From Entomomonas moraniae (GTDB taxonomy: Bacteria > Pseudomonadota > Gammaproteobacteria > Pseudomonadales > Pseudomonadaceae): DNA of 64,000 nucleotides. Position 1 is the stretch's first letter, and each line of letters begins with the position of its first letter. Both the position numbers and the translations under genes were made by a program. The notes beneath the pieces were generated by a model. The model was not told the origin of the DNA. It did no database searches and was given only the letters and a program-made list of their open reading frames with translations. The DNA is taken from positions 2,567,648 to 2,631,647 of the forward strand of contig NZ_CP029822.1 in assembly GCF_003991975.1 (NCBI RefSeq), written 5' to 3'. This document shows, in pieces, positions 8,981-20,490 of this stretch.

Positions 8981-10294
8981 CTAACCTTTTTTGCTAACGT
9001 CTGATTTAGACACAACACTTAAACCTTTTAATAATGAAATCGCTTGGCTTAATTGATAATCTTTAATTTGTAAATTATCAGCGTCATTAGTATTCGAAGT
9101 CATACCTTTTTTAGCATTATTAAGATGGTTTTGTAAATCAGCCTCCCTTACTTCAAAGCCAGGTTTAGCTTGTGACACAGTAGCTTGTGAAACGACAATA
9201 TCGGGCTCAATACCTAATGCTTGTATTGAGCGCCCCTTGGGGGTGTAATAAAGTGCAGTCGTCAGTTTCAACGCTTCTTTTTTATTAACTGGCAATATTG
9301 TTTGTACAGACCCTTTACCAAAACTTCTAGTTCCCATAATCACGGCACGATTTAAGTCTTGCAATGCACCAGCGACTATTTCAGAGGCAGAGGCACTGCC
9401 GTTATTCACTAGTACAACCAACGGAACTCCATTGCTAGGATCACCAATATTGGTATAAAAATGTAATTCAGAATTAGGAAGTCGCCCTTTAGTGTAAACA
9501 ACAAGCCCTTTGTCAACAAACTGATCAACCGTATCGATTGCAGCTTGTAATACACCACCAGGATTATCTCTTAAATCCAGCACAACTCCTTTTAAAGACC
9601 CTTTATTTTGTTTAACAAGTTCCGATAATGCCTTATTAACTTCTTTCCCTGTATTGGTTTGAAATTGTGAGATTCTGATATAGCCATAGCCCTTTTCTAC
9701 CAACTGGGCTTTGACACTCTTCATTTGTATTTTGGCACGTGTTAATGTCACAACAAAAGGCTTTTTTGTGCCTCGAACAAGTGTCAAATCGATTTTTTCA
9801 CCAACTTTACCTTGCATACTGATGGATGCATCATTCAGTGACATATCTTTTGTTGGGGTATCATTAATTTTGACAATAAGATCACCTGACTGAATGCCTG
9901 CATTCGTTGCAGGAGAGTCATCAATGGGAGCAACTATTTTGATAAAGCCCTCACTTTGCTCTATTTCTATTCCCAACCCACCAAACTGGCCTGTCGCCAT
10001 TTCTTCTAAATTATTGTACATCTTATTATCTAAATAAGCTGAATGAGGGTCTAAGTTACTCACCATACCCTTGATGGCATTGTTCATTAATGTCTTATCA
10101 TCTATCGGTTCAACATAGGCCGATTTAATTCGCTCAAATACCTCGACAAATGTTCGTAACTCATCAAGTGGTAACGTTGCCGCTTGGTCACCATTTTTCG
10201 AGTCCAACGCCGTTTGAGCAAGCACTGCTTGGCCTGAAAATGAACATAATATAGAACAGAACATCAAAGATATAATACGTTGTTTTATTAGCAT
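8981..10294 (-). CDS. ctpA: C-terminal processing peptidase (S41 family)
   Basis: An exported serine protease: signal peptide (MLIKQRIISLMFCSIL, ending near GQAVLAQ), a PDZ domain (about residues 95-175, GIEIEQSEGFIKIVAPI), and the S41 peptidase core with the catalytic serine in NNGSASASEIVAGALQD and the lysine in RSFGKGSVQ. It acts in the periplasm, trimming or degrading proteins such as peptidoglycan hydrolases. I chose the ATG at 10294; the longer frame beginning at 10336 would overlap envC and put residues before the signal peptide. It follows envC by 29 bases in the same order as in Pseudomonas (gpmI-envC-ctpA), so cell wall remodelling genes are grouped. Confidence 0.93.
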   Translation of the reverse strand: MLIKQRIISLMFCSILCSFSGQAVLAQTALDSKNGDQAATLPLDELRTFVEVFERIKSAYVEPIDDKTLMNNAIKGMVSNLDPHSAYLDNKMYNNLEEMATGQFGGLGIEIEQSEGFIKIVAPIDDSPATNAGIQSGDLIVKINDTPTKDMSLNDASISMQGKVGEKIDLTLVRGTKKPFVVTLTRAKIQMKSVKAQLVEKGYGYIRISQFQTNTGKEVNKALSELVKQNKGSLKGVVLDLRDNPGGVLQAAIDTVDQFVDKGLVVYTKGRLPNSELHFYTNIGDPSNGVPLVVLVNNGSASASEIVAGALQDLNRAVIMGTRSFGKGSVQTILPVNKKEALKLTTALYYTPKGRSIQALGIEPDIVVSQATVSQAKPGFEVREADLQNHLNNAKKGMTSNTNDADNLQIKDYQLSQAISLLKGLSVVSKSDVSKKG

Positions 10295-10323
10295 ACCTAT
10301 TCCAAAATAAAATCTATACGCGA

Positions 10324-11538
10324 TCAGCGACACCACAAGGTAGGGTCAACTGTTTGACCTTGCTTTCTAATAGAAAAATACAAAGCGACCTCATTACTAC
10401 CACCACTGTTACCAGCCGTTGCTATACTTTCACCCGCTTTCACTGTAGTGCCAACTTTTTTTAATAATGATTGATTGTGCCCATAGAGACTGTAATAACC
10501 TTGACCATGGTCGATGATAATTAACCAACCTGTACCTCTAAGCCAATCAGAATATACAATGCGCCCTTCATGAATAGCTTTTACTGTCGCCCCTCGGTTA
10601 GCGGCAATCAGTACGCCATCCCATTTGCTACGTTCATCGCCCCCACGCGTTGAGCCATAGCTAGCAATAATCTTACCACTCAAAGGCCATGATAATTTAC
10701 CTTTGGCCTTTGCAAAACTACCTGAATACCCAAGATTATTAGCAACAACGACTCTATTTTGATTTTTATTAGCGTTAGCAGTGGATGGTAATTGTGTTAA
10801 CGATCGTTCTCTGGCCTGTCTTTCTAATGTAGAATCGATCGCCCTTAACAGTTTATTTAACTCTGCCTGATCTTTTTCTCGTTGAGCTAAACGATCACCT
10901 TTATCAGTAATTTGCTTATTAAGACTGGCTAAAACAAGACGGTATTTTTTTCGAAGTGCCGCTAACTGGTTGTGTTGCGTTTGTAGCTCTTCATTTTGAG
11001 AGTCTAATTGAGCACGATACTGTTGCATTTCAATTTCAATATCTTTTAACTGTTTAATCGTCTCTTTAAACTCGCTTAGCTGTACTAACCGTGCTTGGCT
11101 TAAATAATCATAATAAACCAACATTCTAGATACCTTTTCAGGCTCTTGCTGGTTTAATAATAACTTTAAATACTCTTGTTGCCCACCTTCATAGGCAGCC
11201 TTTGCTTGAGTAGCAAAAATTTGCTCTTGCTCTGTGCGCTTTAATTCTGTTTTTTGTTGCTCTTCAGTTAACCAAGCTAATTTTGATACTGTTTCAGCCT
11301 GTTCTTTTTTTAATGTTGCTATTTTTTTTTCAAGATTAGCAATATCTGTTTCCGTCTTACGTAGCTCTTTTTGTGAAGCGCCGCGTTGTACTTTTAATTG
11401 AGACAATACTTTTTCTAGCTCAACAACCTCTTGCTTCGCCATTTCTATTTGATGCAACGTATCGCGCCGCTCATCTGCGATAACTAGCGGAGAAGCAATA
11501 AAAACAGAAAAAAGAAGTAGCCCAAAAAAACGTTGCAT
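10324..11538 (-). CDS. envC: Murein hydrolase activator EnvC
   Basis: A 404-residue secreted protein. A signal peptide (MQRFFGLLLFSVFIASPLVIA) is followed by a long coiled coil (about residues 25-240, e.g. EMAKQEVVELEKVLSQLK) and a C-terminal LytM/M23 domain (about 280-404, ending VDPTLWCR). The LytM zinc ligands are not all present: the usual HxxxD and HxH are replaced by NKWDGV-like and YFSIRK sequence, as in EnvC proteins that activate amidases AmiA/AmiB through FtsEX rather than cutting murein. The ATG at 11538 is preferred over an upstream TTG. gpmI lies upstream and ctpA downstream. Confidence 0.92.
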   Translation of the reverse strand: MQRFFGLLLFSVFIASPLVIADERRDTLHQIEMAKQEVVELEKVLSQLKVQRGASQKELRKTETDIANLEKKIATLKKEQAETVSKLAWLTEEQQKTELKRTEQEQIFATQAKAAYEGGQQEYLKLLLNQQEPEKVSRMLVYYDYLSQARLVQLSEFKETIKQLKDIEIEMQQYRAQLDSQNEELQTQHNQLAALRKKYRLVLASLNKQITDKGDRLAQREKDQAELNKLLRAIDSTLERQARERSLTQLPSTANANKNQNRVVVANNLGYSGSFAKAKGKLSWPLSGKIIASYGSTRGGDERSKWDGVLIAANRGATVKAIHEGRIVYSDWLRGTGWLIIIDHGQGYYSLYGHNQSLLKKVGTTVKAGESIATAGNSGGSNEVALYFSIRKQGQTVDPTLWCR

Positions 11539-11642
11539 ATTAATGAAAGATAGCCTCAAAAAAAGAATATTTTAACAGTTAGTATAAAGCGACTAAAGTA
11601 GATGCAGACAATAAAAAATGCTTTACCCGCTCTTTAATTTAA

Positions 11643-13178
11643 CTACTCGAAAACAACGAGACTCTTACCAGACATTTCTTCAGGTATCGTCATCCCTAAC
11701 AAATTAAGCATGGTGGGTGCCACATCGGCTAATACACCATTTTGTCTAATATGTAGCTTACGCTCACCGACATAAATAAAAGGAACAAGTTCACACGTAT
11801 GAGCTGTATGAGCCTGTCCTGTCTCATCATCCTGCATTTTTTCAACATTACCATGGTCTGCTGTAATCAATGCCTCGCCACCGACATCTTTCAATGCATT
11901 GATAATACGCCCTAAGCAATGATCTAAGGTTTCTACCGCTTTTACAGCAGCACTAAATATGCCTGTATGACCCACCATGTCACCATTGGCATAATTAACC
12001 ACAATGACATCATATCGTTTTTGCTCTATTGCTTCTACGATTTTATCCGTCACCTCATGAGCACTCATTTCTGGTTTTAAGTCATAGGTTGGGACCTTAG
12101 GTGAAGGGATTAAAATACGATCCTCCCCGTCATAAGGCTCTTCACGCCCACCTGAGAAAAAGAAAGTAACATGAGCATACTTTTCTGTTTCTGCTATACG
12201 TAGCTGCTTTTTACCTTGTTTAGCCAAATACTCACCCAAGCCATTCTTCAAACTACTTGGTGGGAAAGCACAGCTGGTTTCAATCGTTGCTGCATACTGC
12301 GTTAACATCACAAAACCTGCTAAGTCAGGAACGCGTGATCTTACAAAACCATTAAAATCTTTCTCAACAAAAGCACGTGTTAACTGACGTGCACGATCCG
12401 CTCGAAAGTTCATAAAAATAACAGCATCGCCATCCTCAACAGGGGCTATATCACCGATACGGGTTGCTTTTACAAACTCATCACTCTCTCCACGTTCATA
12501 CGCAGCTTGTAGAGCTGATACTGCATCTTCAGTAATATAATCTGCCTTATGATCAACAATTAAATCATAAGCAGCTTGTACACGCTCCCAACGGTTATCC
12601 CGGTCCATCGCATAATAGCGGCCAATCATAGTCGCAATACGTCCTTTTCCTAGCTTGGCTAAGCAATCATTTAACTTAATGATAGAGCTCTCAGCACTTT
12701 TAGGGGGTGTATCGCGACCATCTAAAAAAGCATGTACGTAGATATGTTCAGCACCTTGCTTAACCGCCATTTCAACCATTTTTAAAATATGGTCTTCATG
12801 GCTATGCACTCCACCCGCTGAAAGCAAGCCCATGATATGAATGGCTTTATGTTTGGTTATCGCTTGATCTATTACATGGCACAACACAGTGTTCTTAAAA
12901 AACTCACCGGTTTCAATAGCTTTGGTGATGCGTGTTAAATCTTGATAAACTACACGCCCAGCACCAAGATTCATATGCCCTACTTCTGAATTACCCATCT
13001 GCCCATCAGGCAACCCTACATCTAAACCAGAGCCAGAAATAAACCCATGAGGCATAGTCGCTAATAAATTATTATAATTAGGCGTATTTGCTGCCAAAAT
13101 AGCGTTATATTTAGTCTCTTCTCGATGACCAAATCCATCAAGAATAACTAAAACTAGAGGCGTTGTAGACTTAGACAT
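11643..13178 (-). CDS. gpmI: 2,3-bisphosphoglycerate-independent phosphoglycerate mutase
   Basis: A 511-residue enzyme of the alkaline phosphatase superfamily, typical length for GpmI. Metal-binding Asp14 ([10 protein letters not shown]), catalytic Ser64 in QMGNSEVGH, the FLDGRDTPP loop, [15 protein letters not shown] and the [11 protein letters not shown] metal site near residue 450 are all present. It interconverts 3- and 2-phosphoglycerate in glycolysis and gluconeogenesis, using manganese. It is the first gene of the gpmI-envC-ctpA run. The 199-base gap upstream, divergent from the nitroreductase gene, should hold both promoters; AT-rich blocks there give no unambiguous boxes. Confidence 0.96.
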   Translation of the reverse strand: MSKSTTPLVLVILDGFGHREETKYNAILAANTPNYNNLLATMPHGFISGSGLDVGLPDGQMGNSEVGHMNLGAGRVVYQDLTRITKAIETGEFFKNTVLCHVIDQAITKHKAIHIMGLLSAGGVHSHEDHILKMVEMAVKQGAEHIYVHAFLDGRDTPPKSAESSIIKLNDCLAKLGKGRIATMIGRYYAMDRDNRWERVQAAYDLIVDHKADYITEDAVSALQAAYERGESDEFVKATRIGDIAPVEDGDAVIFMNFRADRARQLTRAFVEKDFNGFVRSRVPDLAGFVMLTQYAATIETSCAFPPSSLKNGLGEYLAKQGKKQLRIAETEKYAHVTFFFSGGREEPYDGEDRILIPSPKVPTYDLKPEMSAHEVTDKIVEAIEQKRYDVIVVNYANGDMVGHTGIFSAAVKAVETLDHCLGRIINALKDVGGEALITADHGNVEKMQDDETGQAHTAHTCELVPFIYVGERKLHIRQNGVLADVAPTMLNLLGMTIPEEMSGKSLVVFE

Positions 13179-13377
13179 AAATAGATTCTCTAATTAACAT
13201 CATTAAAAGAACCATAGTTTAACTCAAGATCATGGCAAATGGTGCATAATACTTGATAGATGTTATAAATTCTTATAATAAATAAACACTATTAACACAG
13301 CTTAATAATTTTTATTTGCACTTATCTAAAAATAGTGATTAAGTAATATTTTATGGTAAAAAAAGAGAGAAACAATA

Positions 13378-13974
13378 ATGTCTGCAACAGATAAACAAAA
13401 ACTATTACAGTTTCTAGCAACAAGGCGCTCAACACCAACCCCTAATATTACGTCACCTGGCCCAACACCCGAAGAGTTAACGAACATTCTAACTATTGGT
13501 TTAAGAACACCCGATCATGGAAAAATGGAGCCTTGGCGGTTAATGGTTGTTGAGGGAGAAGCAAAAAAGGACCTCGCAGAAAAACTAGCAAAAAACTTTG
13601 CCATTGAAAAACATACCCTCACCCCTAAGCAGCAAGAAAAGCTTAATCAAATTATTACCAAAACAATTGTTGATGCCCCTATCATTGTTTATGTCATCAG
13701 TACCATTGATAAACAATCGCATATTCCAGCCAATGAGCAATTTTTATCCTCAGGTGCTGTATGCATGAATATTCTTTGGGCAGTCAATGCTTATGGCTAT
13801 GCCGCTAATTGGATTACAGGTTGGCTTGCTTACAGCGAACAAACTAAAAAAACAATTGGAATCAAAGATAATGAAGAGGTGGCTGGTATTATCTTTATAG
13901 GATCGGCCACAGAGCCTTGTGAAGACCGCAAACGTCCTGACTTAAAAGAAAAAGTCAGCTTTTGGTCGGCCTAA
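13378..13974 (+). CDS. Nitroreductase family protein (YdjA-like)
   Basis: A 198-residue flavoprotein of the small single-domain nitroreductase group. RRSTPT near residue 17 and LRTPDHGKMEPWRLMVVEG (about 43-61) form the FMN-binding region, and GYAANWITGWLAY plus GIIFIGSATEP near the C-terminus complete the fold. Such enzymes are FMN-dependent NAD(P)H oxidoreductases with broad substrates. Pseudomonas and E. coli YdjA belong to this group. AAAGAGAGAAAC upstream of the ATG serves as a weak ribosome binding site. It stands alone between divergent gpmI and smpB. Confidence 0.85.
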   Translation: MSATDKQKLLQFLATRRSTPTPNITSPGPTPEELTNILTIGLRTPDHGKMEPWRLMVVEGEAKKDLAEKLAKNFAIEKHTLTPKQQEKLNQIITKTIVDAPIIVYVISTIDKQSHIPANEQFLSSGAVCMNILWAVNAYGYAANWITGWLAYSEQTKKTIGIKDNEEVAGIIFIGSATEPCEDRKRPDLKEKVSFWSA

Positions 13975-14065
13975 GGAATAATTACTTTTAAATACAGCAC
14001 TGCCATTGAAATGCGCTATACTATAGCCAGATACCAATGACTATTAATGATAAATATATTTTATT

Positions 14066-14542
14066 ATGGCTAAAAAAAAGAAACTTTCTCCGGGCAATAT
14101 TGCTCAAAATAAAAAGGCTTTTCATGATTATTTTATCGAAGAGCGCTTTGAGGCAGGGCTTTCCTTAACAGGCTGGGAAGTTAAAAGCCTTAGGGCAGGA
14201 AAAGCCCAACTAACAGACAGCTATATATTGTTAAAAGATGGTGAAGCATGGCTTTTAGGTTGTCATATTTTACCTTTACAAACAATTAGTACGCACGTTG
14301 TGGCTGATCCTGATCGGACACGTAAACTTTTACTGCACAAAAGAGAGCTTAGTAAACTATTTGGCTCTGTGCAACAAAAGGGTTACACCTGTATTGCATT
14401 ATCGCTCTATTGGAAAAAACATCTTGTTAAATGTGAAATTGCACTCGTTAAAGGTAAAAAAGACTTTGACAAGCGCCATACAGAAAAAGAGAAAGATGCT
14501 AATAGGGAAATACAACGAGCTTTTCGCAAAGAACAACGTTAA
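14066..14542 (+). CDS. smpB: SsrA-binding protein
   Basis: A 158-residue basic RNA-binding protein with the SmpB core: [17 protein letters not shown] at the N-terminus, [19 protein letters not shown] and the lysine-rich C-terminal tail ([23 protein letters not shown]) that enters the ribosomal A site in trans-translation. It partners tmRNA, whose gene I do not see in this window. The ATG is preceded by TATATTTTATT without a Shine-Dalgarno sequence, unusual for its neighbours. Just upstream, TATACT near 14018 could be a -10 box. Confidence 0.96.
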   Translation: MAKKKKLSPGNIAQNKKAFHDYFIEERFEAGLSLTGWEVKSLRAGKAQLTDSYILLKDGEAWLLGCHILPLQTISTHVVADPDRTRKLLLHKRELSKLFGSVQQKGYTCIALSLYWKKHLVKCEIALVKGKKDFDKRHTEKEKDANREIQRAFRKEQR

Positions 14543-14574
14543 ATAAGTGCTAAAAAAATAGTAGGAGATCGTTA

Positions 14575-15768
14575 ATGTTTGAACAAGTAGACGCTTATGC
14601 TGGTGACCCTATTTTCTCCTTAGTGGAACAGTTTCGTCATGACACTAAAAAAGAAAAAGTTAATCTTAGTATAGGCTTATATTATAATGAACAAGGGCAA
14701 GTTCCACAGCTTCCATCCGTTAAGCAAGCACTCGCAGCCATACAACCCAACGAGCTAAAAGAGCCAACGCTTTATTTACCAATGGAAGGTTTAACTGAAT
14801 ATCGCTCTGCTGTTTTACCGCTATTATTTGGCGCGGATCACCCTTGTCTAAAAGAAAATCGAGTTTCTATCATTCAAACATTAGGCGGGTCAGGTGCGTT
14901 AAAAATTGGGGCTGACTTTTTAAAAAGATACTACCCTAGTGCGACCGTATGGGTAAGTGACCCCACGTGGGAAAATCATAAAGCTATTTTTGGTGGTGCT
15001 GGTTTTGACGTAAAAACTTATAGTTACTTTAATGACCAAACATTAAGCGTTGACTTTGAGAAAATGCTTAATCAACTTAAGCAAGCGTCTCCTTTTGATA
15101 TTATTCTATTACACCCATGTTGTCACAACCCCACGGGAGCTGACCTAACAAGCCAGCAGTGGGATACGTTGATTCCTGTACTGCAAGAACGCCAATTAAT
15201 CCCATTCTTAGATATCGCTTACCAAGGATTTGCAGAAGGGTTAAACGAAGATGCCTATGCTATTCGTGCAATGGCTAAAGCAGGATTATCTTTATTTGTT
15301 TCCAACTCATTTTCCAAAATATTTTCACTCTACGGTGATCGTATTGGTGCCCTTAGTGTTGTTTGTAAAAACCAAGAAACAGCAGAACGAGTACTGGGTC
15401 AATTAAAAGCAACGGTTCGTCGTAACTACTCAAGCCCTCCTGAACCAGGGGCGGCCATCGTTGCTCACGTTCTAAATAATAAACAGCTCACAGACACATG
15501 GCTATTAGATTTACAACAAATGCGTTTACGCATCCTAACAATGCGTCATTTACTGGTTGAAAAGCTACAAGCACTCAACATTACCAATACAAGTCACTAC
15601 CTCCAACAAAGAGGTATGTTTAGCTATACAGGCTTCTCTAAAGAACAAGCAATGGCTTTGCGTAAAGACTTTGGCGTCTATATTCTTGACAGTGGGCGTA
15701 TGTGTGTCTCTGGTTTAACAGAAAATAATGTCGGCTACGTTGCTAAAGCTTTTGCGAGTGTTAGCTAG
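14575..15768 (+). CDS. tyrB: Aromatic amino acid / aspartate aminotransferase
   Basis: A 397-residue class I PLP aminotransferase of the AspC/TyrB branch. It has [23 protein letters not shown] near residues 180-195, [10 protein letters not shown], the Schiff-base lysine in [16 protein letters not shown] (about residue 247) and the C-terminal [16 protein letters not shown] with the substrate arginine. It transfers amino groups between glutamate and aromatic acids or oxaloacetate. A clear AGGAG sits before the ATG. The split between aromatic and aspartate preference cannot be read from sequence by eye, so the symbol is provisional. Confidence 0.88.
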   Translation: MFEQVDAYAGDPIFSLVEQFRHDTKKEKVNLSIGLYYNEQGQVPQLPSVKQALAAIQPNELKEPTLYLPMEGLTEYRSAVLPLLFGADHPCLKENRVSIIQTLGGSGALKIGADFLKRYYPSATVWVSDPTWENHKAIFGGAGFDVKTYSYFNDQTLSVDFEKMLNQLKQASPFDIILLHPCCHNPTGADLTSQQWDTLIPVLQERQLIPFLDIAYQGFAEGLNEDAYAIRAMAKAGLSLFVSNSFSKIFSLYGDRIGALSVVCKNQETAERVLGQLKATVRRNYSSPPEPGAAIVAHVLNNKQLTDTWLLDLQQMRLRILTMRHLLVEKLQALNITNTSHYLQQRGMFSYTGFSKEQAMALRKDFGVYILDSGRMCVSGLTENNVGYVAKAFASVS

Positions 15769-15787
15769 TAATACCATTCAAAGAAAA

Positions 15788-15813
15788 AGCCCTCTTTAAA
15801 AGAGGGCTTTTTT
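15788..15813. terminator. Rho-independent terminator between tyrB and the efflux operon
   Basis: The inverted repeat AGCCCTCT / AGAGGGCT with a 5-base loop is flanked by A5 and T6 runs. It lies between convergent genes and can end transcription from both sides. Confidence 0.93.
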
Positions 15814-15814
15814 A

Positions 15815-17314
15815 TTAACTTCTTTTAATTATTTTACTTTTTGTATCTATCGACTTTGGTGTTGTGATCGGTATATTTTTAGCATTTGGAGACTCTTTGG
15901 TTGTTTCTTGCCAACCACCACCTAATGCTTTATAAAGATTCACTTCACTGGTCAACTGCGCTAAACGCACACTGATTAGGCTTTGTTGCGAGCTAAACAA
16001 TTGCCGTTGCGCATCCAATAGCGTCATATAGCTATCAATACCTGCTTGATAACGTTGATCTGCTAAGTCATAGTATACTTGGTTAGCTTCTACAAAATTC
16101 CCTTGAGAAACAACTTGTTCTCTATAGGTTTCACGGCTGGCTAAACCATCAGCAACCTCTTTGAATGCCGTTTGAATTGTCTTCTCGTAAGTCGCTACAT
16201 TAATATCTTTTTGCAACGTAGCGTAATCTAAATTACCTCTTAAACGCCCTGCTGTAAAGATAGGTAAATTAATAGTAGGTTGGAATAGCCAAGAGCCTTG
16301 ACCTGCACTAAATAGATTAGAGAAGCTCGGGCTCATTGTTCCCACATTACTTGTTAATGAAATGCTAGGGAAAAATGCTGCACGTGCTGCACCAATGTTA
16401 GCATTAGCCGCCATTAATTGATGTTCCGCCGATATAATATCTGGACGATTAGCCAATAAATCAGATGGTAAGCCAGCAGGAATTTCTTTTACATACTGCA
16501 AATCAAAGTTGCTCTCTTTTTTATTAGCAAGATCAGCAGGTAAATTTGTTCCTAATAAAAGCGCTAATAAATTTATATCTTGAGCTACTTGGCGTTTATA
16601 GGTTGCTAAGTTAACCTTTGCACCCTCTACTGTCGTCCGTGCCTGCGCTAGATCTAGACTAGAAGCAACACCAACTTCATTACTACGTTTTACAAGATCG
16701 TAATTATATTGGTAATTTTCTAACGTCTCTTCTGTTAGCTTTAATAGTGCCTTATCAGCTTGCAGAGTCAACCATGCATTAGCTACACTCGCGATTAACG
16801 AAATCTGTGTGTTACGCTGTGCTTCTTGAGTTGATAAATATTGCTGCAATGCAGCCTCATTTAAACTACGAATACGACCAAAAAAATCCAGCTCATACGA
16901 AGTAACGCCCAGCGTTACTCCCCATGAACTATTAACCCTTGACCTACCCGTTGAAGAAACATCCGCTGGCACATGTTGACGTGACCCTGTACCGTTTGCA
17001 TCAAGGTTAGGGAATAGCTCTGAGCGTTGGATACGATACTGAGCCTCATAAGCAGCAACATTTAGTGCAGCAACACGTAAATCTTTATTATTAGCGATTG
17101 CTGTTTCTATTAATGACTGCAAATCTTTATCTGCAAAGAAATCACGCCAACCTAGACTAACGTATTGACCTTGTTGCCCACTAGAATAAGCGTCGCCCGT
17201 TGGCCAAGTATTTTGTACTGGCAGATCTGGTCGTTGATAATTAGGCATTAACGTACAGCCTGTTAATGTAACCGTCATTATCATTATTGATAATAGTGAT
17301 TTATTCATATTCAT
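15815..17314 (-). CDS. oprM: RND efflux outer membrane channel lipoprotein (OprM-like)
   Basis: A 499-residue outer membrane factor. A lipoprotein signal peptide ends in LTGC with the acylated cysteine at residue 20. The protein has the duplicated TolC/NodT-type fold, with [17 protein letters not shown] near residue 65, [33 protein letters not shown] in the second half, and an N-terminal [13 protein letters not shown] typical of OprM. It forms the trimeric exit duct for the MexAB-type pump encoded just upstream. Its start overlaps the last base of the pump gene. The C-terminus carries an extra polar tail of about 25 residues rich in Lys, Ser and Thr. Confidence 0.93.
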   Translation of the reverse strand: MNMNKSLLSIMIMTVTLTGCTLMPNYQRPDLPVQNTWPTGDAYSSGQQGQYVSLGWRDFFADKDLQSLIETAIANNKDLRVAALNVAAYEAQYRIQRSELFPNLDANGTGSRQHVPADVSSTGRSRVNSSWGVTLGVTSYELDFFGRIRSLNEAALQQYLSTQEAQRNTQISLIASVANAWLTLQADKALLKLTEETLENYQYNYDLVKRSNEVGVASSLDLAQARTTVEGAKVNLATYKRQVAQDINLLALLLGTNLPADLANKKESNFDLQYVKEIPAGLPSDLLANRPDIISAEHQLMAANANIGAARAAFFPSISLTSNVGTMSPSFSNLFSAGQGSWLFQPTINLPIFTAGRLRGNLDYATLQKDINVATYEKTIQTAFKEVADGLASRETYREQVVSQGNFVEANQVYYDLADQRYQAGIDSYMTLLDAQRQLFSSQQSLISVRLAQLTSEVNLYKALGGGWQETTKESPNAKNIPITTPKSIDTKSKIIKRS

Positions 17315-20300
17315 TAACCTTTCGTAGTCTCTTGTTCAGCCTGCTCTTTTTCTTTATGTGTTTTTATCTTAAACAATGAACTAACAACTACATAAAATAA
17401 AGGAATCCAGAAGATAGCTAAAACCGTTGAGGACAACATACCACCTACAACCCCAGTACCAATAGAGTGAGCACTACCAGCCCCAGCCCCACTAGCAAGA
17501 GAAAGAGGAACAACCCCTAAAATAAAGGCAAGAGAAGTCATAATAATTGGACGTATCCGCATACGACAAGCATCTAAAGCCGAATCAACTAAACTTTTAC
17601 CTTCCTCATGGAAAGCTTGAGCGAACTCAATAATTAAAATGGCATTTTTAGAAACCAACCCGATCGTTGTTAACAAGCCCACTTTAAAGAACACATCGTT
17701 GGTTAAGCCTCGCAGATGCGTTGCAACAACAACCCCAATAATCCCAAGTGGTGCAACTAAAATTACAGCAAAAGGAATAGCCCAACTTTCATAAAGTGCT
17801 GCCAAGCAAAGGAATACAACAATTGCGGATAATATGAAAAGCGCCATCTGTTGAGAACCCGCTAATTGCTCTTCATAGGATAATCCTGTCCATGAAAAAC
17901 CAAAGCCTTTCTCAGACAGCTCACCTACTAATCGCGCCATTTCATTCATAGCATCACCAGAACTATAACCATCAGCGGGATTACCTACAATTTCAATGGC
18001 AGGAACACCATTATAACGCTGTAAGTTTGGAGACCCGATTATCCAATCAGATTTGATCAAATTATCTAAAGAAACCATTTCACCCTGACTATTTCTGACA
18101 TACCACTTTTTGAAATCTTCTGGCGTCATCCGTGCATCTGCTGCTGACTGTACATATACTTTCTTAACACGACCGCGGTCAATAAAGTCATTGATGTAAC
18201 TACTACCCCACGCAGTTGATAACGTCTGATAAATATCAGTGAGTGATATACCATAAACACTTGCTAACTCTTCATCAATGTATATCTTGTATTGTGGTTC
18301 ATCATCCATGCCATTAGGACGTACCGTAGCTGGATTAAATACCTTACTTTTTCTTGCTGCGTTAATTAATTCATCACGCGCAGCCATTAAAGCCTCATGT
18401 CCAGCACCGCCCTGATCTTGTAGGAACATATCAAAACCACTGGAGTTACCTAGTTCCATCACGGCAGGAGGTACAATCGCGTAAACATTACCGCCAATAA
18501 AGCGAGGATCCGTAGTAAAAATCCCCATGAGACGTCCGGCAACAGCACTCACACTCTGACTTGCCGCAGGTCGGTCTGCCCATGTTTTTAACATAACAAA
18601 AGCTAATGCAGAGTTTTGTCCACGTCCTGCAAAGCTAAAGCCTGTGACGGTAAATACAGAGTCTACATTCTCTTTTTCTGTTGTTAATATGGTTTCCCTC
18701 ATCGCATCAACAATTTTTTGTGTTTCTTGAGCAGTTGAACCTGGTGGTGTTTGAACAATCGCAAAAAGAACCCTCTGGTCTTCTTGAGGTAATAGTTCCG
18801 TTGGAATTGCCTTAAACATAAACACAATACCGGCACAAACGCCTGCGTAGATAAGTAAAAATACAAATTTATTTTTTAATATTGCCTTAACGGAGCCAAC
18901 ATAAATAGTGACAGACTTTTCAAATGTACGGTTAAACCAACCAAAAAATCCTTTTTTTTGCTCTCCGTGTACCTCATCATCTCTATATGGTTTCAACATT
19001 GTCGCACAAAGTGCTGGTGTTAAAATTAAAGCCACCATTACAGACAAGGCCATGGCAACAACAATCGTCACAGAGAACTGACGATAAATAACCCCTGTTG
19101 CTCCACCCAAAAAGGCCATAGGAACAAACACAGCTGAAAGTACTAGAGCAATACCAACTAGCGCACCTTGGATCTCATCCATTGACTTTTTCGCAGCTTC
19201 TTTAGGGGGGAGTTTCTCCTCCTGCATTACCCGTTCGACATTTTCTACAACAACAATAGCATCATCTACCAGCAGCCCGATTGCTAATACCATCGCAAAC
19301 ATGGTGAGTGTATTAATCGAAAAGCCGAGCAATGAAAGTACACCGAAAGTACCTAATAACACCACGGGTACAGCAATTGTAGGAATTAATGTTGCTCTAA
19401 AACTTTGCAAGAACAAGAACATCACAAGGAAAACTAGCACAATGGCTTCAAACAGTGTGTGAACTACCATGCTGATAGATGCTGAAATTACTGGCGTACT
19501 ATCATAAGGGTAAACTACTTTCACACCATCAGGTAAGAAAGGCTCTAACTTAGCAATTGTCTCACGAACTGCTTTTGCTGTATTAAGCGCATTCGCACCC
19601 GTTGCTAGTTTAAGCGCAATACCTGATGCAGGCTGCCCATTATATAAAGCACTCACGGCATAACTTTCTGCACCTAGCTCTATATTATCTGAAACATCTT
19701 TTAAACGTACTTGTGCACCATCAGACTGTACCTTTAATAAAATGTTAGAGAATTGCTCAGGTGTTTGTAGCCTTGTTTTACTGATAATTGTTGCATTAAG
19801 CTGTGTGTTAGGTAATGCAGGTAATCCACCTAACTGTCCTGAAGATACTTGTATATTTTGTGCTTTAATTGCATTGCTAACATCAACAGGCGTTAATTGA
19901 AAACTATTTAATTTGGCAGGGTCTAACCAAATACGCATGGCATATTGTGCACCAAACACTTGGAAGTCACCTACACCTGGTGTACGGGCAATTGAGTCCT
20001 GCATATTAGAAACAATGTAGTTACCAAGGTCATAGTTTGTCAGCTCACCATTAGTAGAGACTAACCCCACAACCATTAAGAAGTTGACAGTTGCTTTAAC
20101 TACACGAATACCTTGCTGTTGTACTTCACTGGGTAGCATTGGCATCGCTAATTGCAGTTTATTCTGCACTTGTACTTGCGCAATGTCGGGGTCTGTTCCT
20201 TGGTCAAATGTTACAGTAATTGTCATTGAGCCATCAGAGTTACTCTGTGATGACATGTAGCGCAGATTATCAATACCATTCATCTGCTGCTCAATTACTT

Positions 20301-20487
20301 GTGTCACTGTGTCCTGTACGGTTTCAGCTGATGCTCCCGGATAAACAACCGAAATACTAATCGAAGGAGCAGCAATGCTTGGGTATTGGTTAACAGGCAT
20401 GCTCACTAGCGCTAAACCGCCCGCTAGCATCACGACCAATGCAATAACCCACGCAAAAATTGGGCGATCAATAAAAAACTTAGACAT
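17314..20487 (-). CDS. mexB: RND multidrug efflux inner membrane pump (MexB/AcrB-like)
   Basis: A 1057-residue RND permease of the hydrophobe/amphiphile exporter family, with 12 membrane helices and two large periplasmic loops. Visible landmarks are [20 protein letters not shown] at the N-terminus, the proton-relay pair in [16 protein letters not shown] (TM4), [19 protein letters not shown] near TM11, and the porter-domain phrase [19 protein letters not shown]. It drives drugs outward with proton import together with MexA and OprM. It begins 4 bases after mexA. The length is slightly above MexB (1046) because of a Lys/Glu-rich C-terminal tail. Confidence 0.95.
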   Translation of the reverse strand: MSKFFIDRPIFAWVIALVVMLAGGLALVSMPVNQYPSIAAPSISISVVYPGASAETVQDTVTQVIEQQMNGIDNLRYMSSQSNSDGSMTITVTFDQGTDPDIAQVQVQNKLQLAMPMLPSEVQQQGIRVVKATVNFLMVVGLVSTNGELTNYDLGNYIVSNMQDSIARTPGVGDFQVFGAQYAMRIWLDPAKLNSFQLTPVDVSNAIKAQNIQVSSGQLGGLPALPNTQLNATIISKTRLQTPEQFSNILLKVQSDGAQVRLKDVSDNIELGAESYAVSALYNGQPASGIALKLATGANALNTAKAVRETIAKLEPFLPDGVKVVYPYDSTPVISASISMVVHTLFEAIVLVFLVMFLFLQSFRATLIPTIAVPVVLLGTFGVLSLLGFSINTLTMFAMVLAIGLLVDDAIVVVENVERVMQEEKLPPKEAAKKSMDEIQGALVGIALVLSAVFVPMAFLGGATGVIYRQFSVTIVVAMALSVMVALILTPALCATMLKPYRDDEVHGEQKKGFFGWFNRTFEKSVTIYVGSVKAILKNKFVFLLIYAGVCAGIVFMFKAIPTELLPQEDQRVLFAIVQTPPGSTAQETQKIVDAMRETILTTEKENVDSVFTVTGFSFAGRGQNSALAFVMLKTWADRPAASQSVSAVAGRLMGIFTTDPRFIGGNVYAIVPPAVMELGNSSGFDMFLQDQGGAGHEALMAARDELINAARKSKVFNPATVRPNGMDDEPQYKIYIDEELASVYGISLTDIYQTLSTAWGSSYINDFIDRGRVKKVYVQSAADARMTPEDFKKWYVRNSQGEMVSLDNLIKSDWIIGSPNLQRYNGVPAIEIVGNPADGYSSGDAMNEMARLVGELSEKGFGFSWTGLSYEEQLAGSQQMALFILSAIVVFLCLAALYESWAIPFAVILVAPLGIIGVVVATHLRGLTNDVFFKVGLLTTIGLVSKNAILIIEFAQAFHEEGKSLVDSALDACRMRIRPIIMTSLAFILGVVPLSLASGAGAGSAHSIGTGVVGGMLSSTVLAIFWIPLFYVVVSSLFKIKTHKEKEQAEQETTKG

Positions 20488-20490
20488 ACA

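Noticed and set aside
14298-14546. Frame overlapping smpB
   Set aside because: Out-of-frame shadow of a conserved gene.
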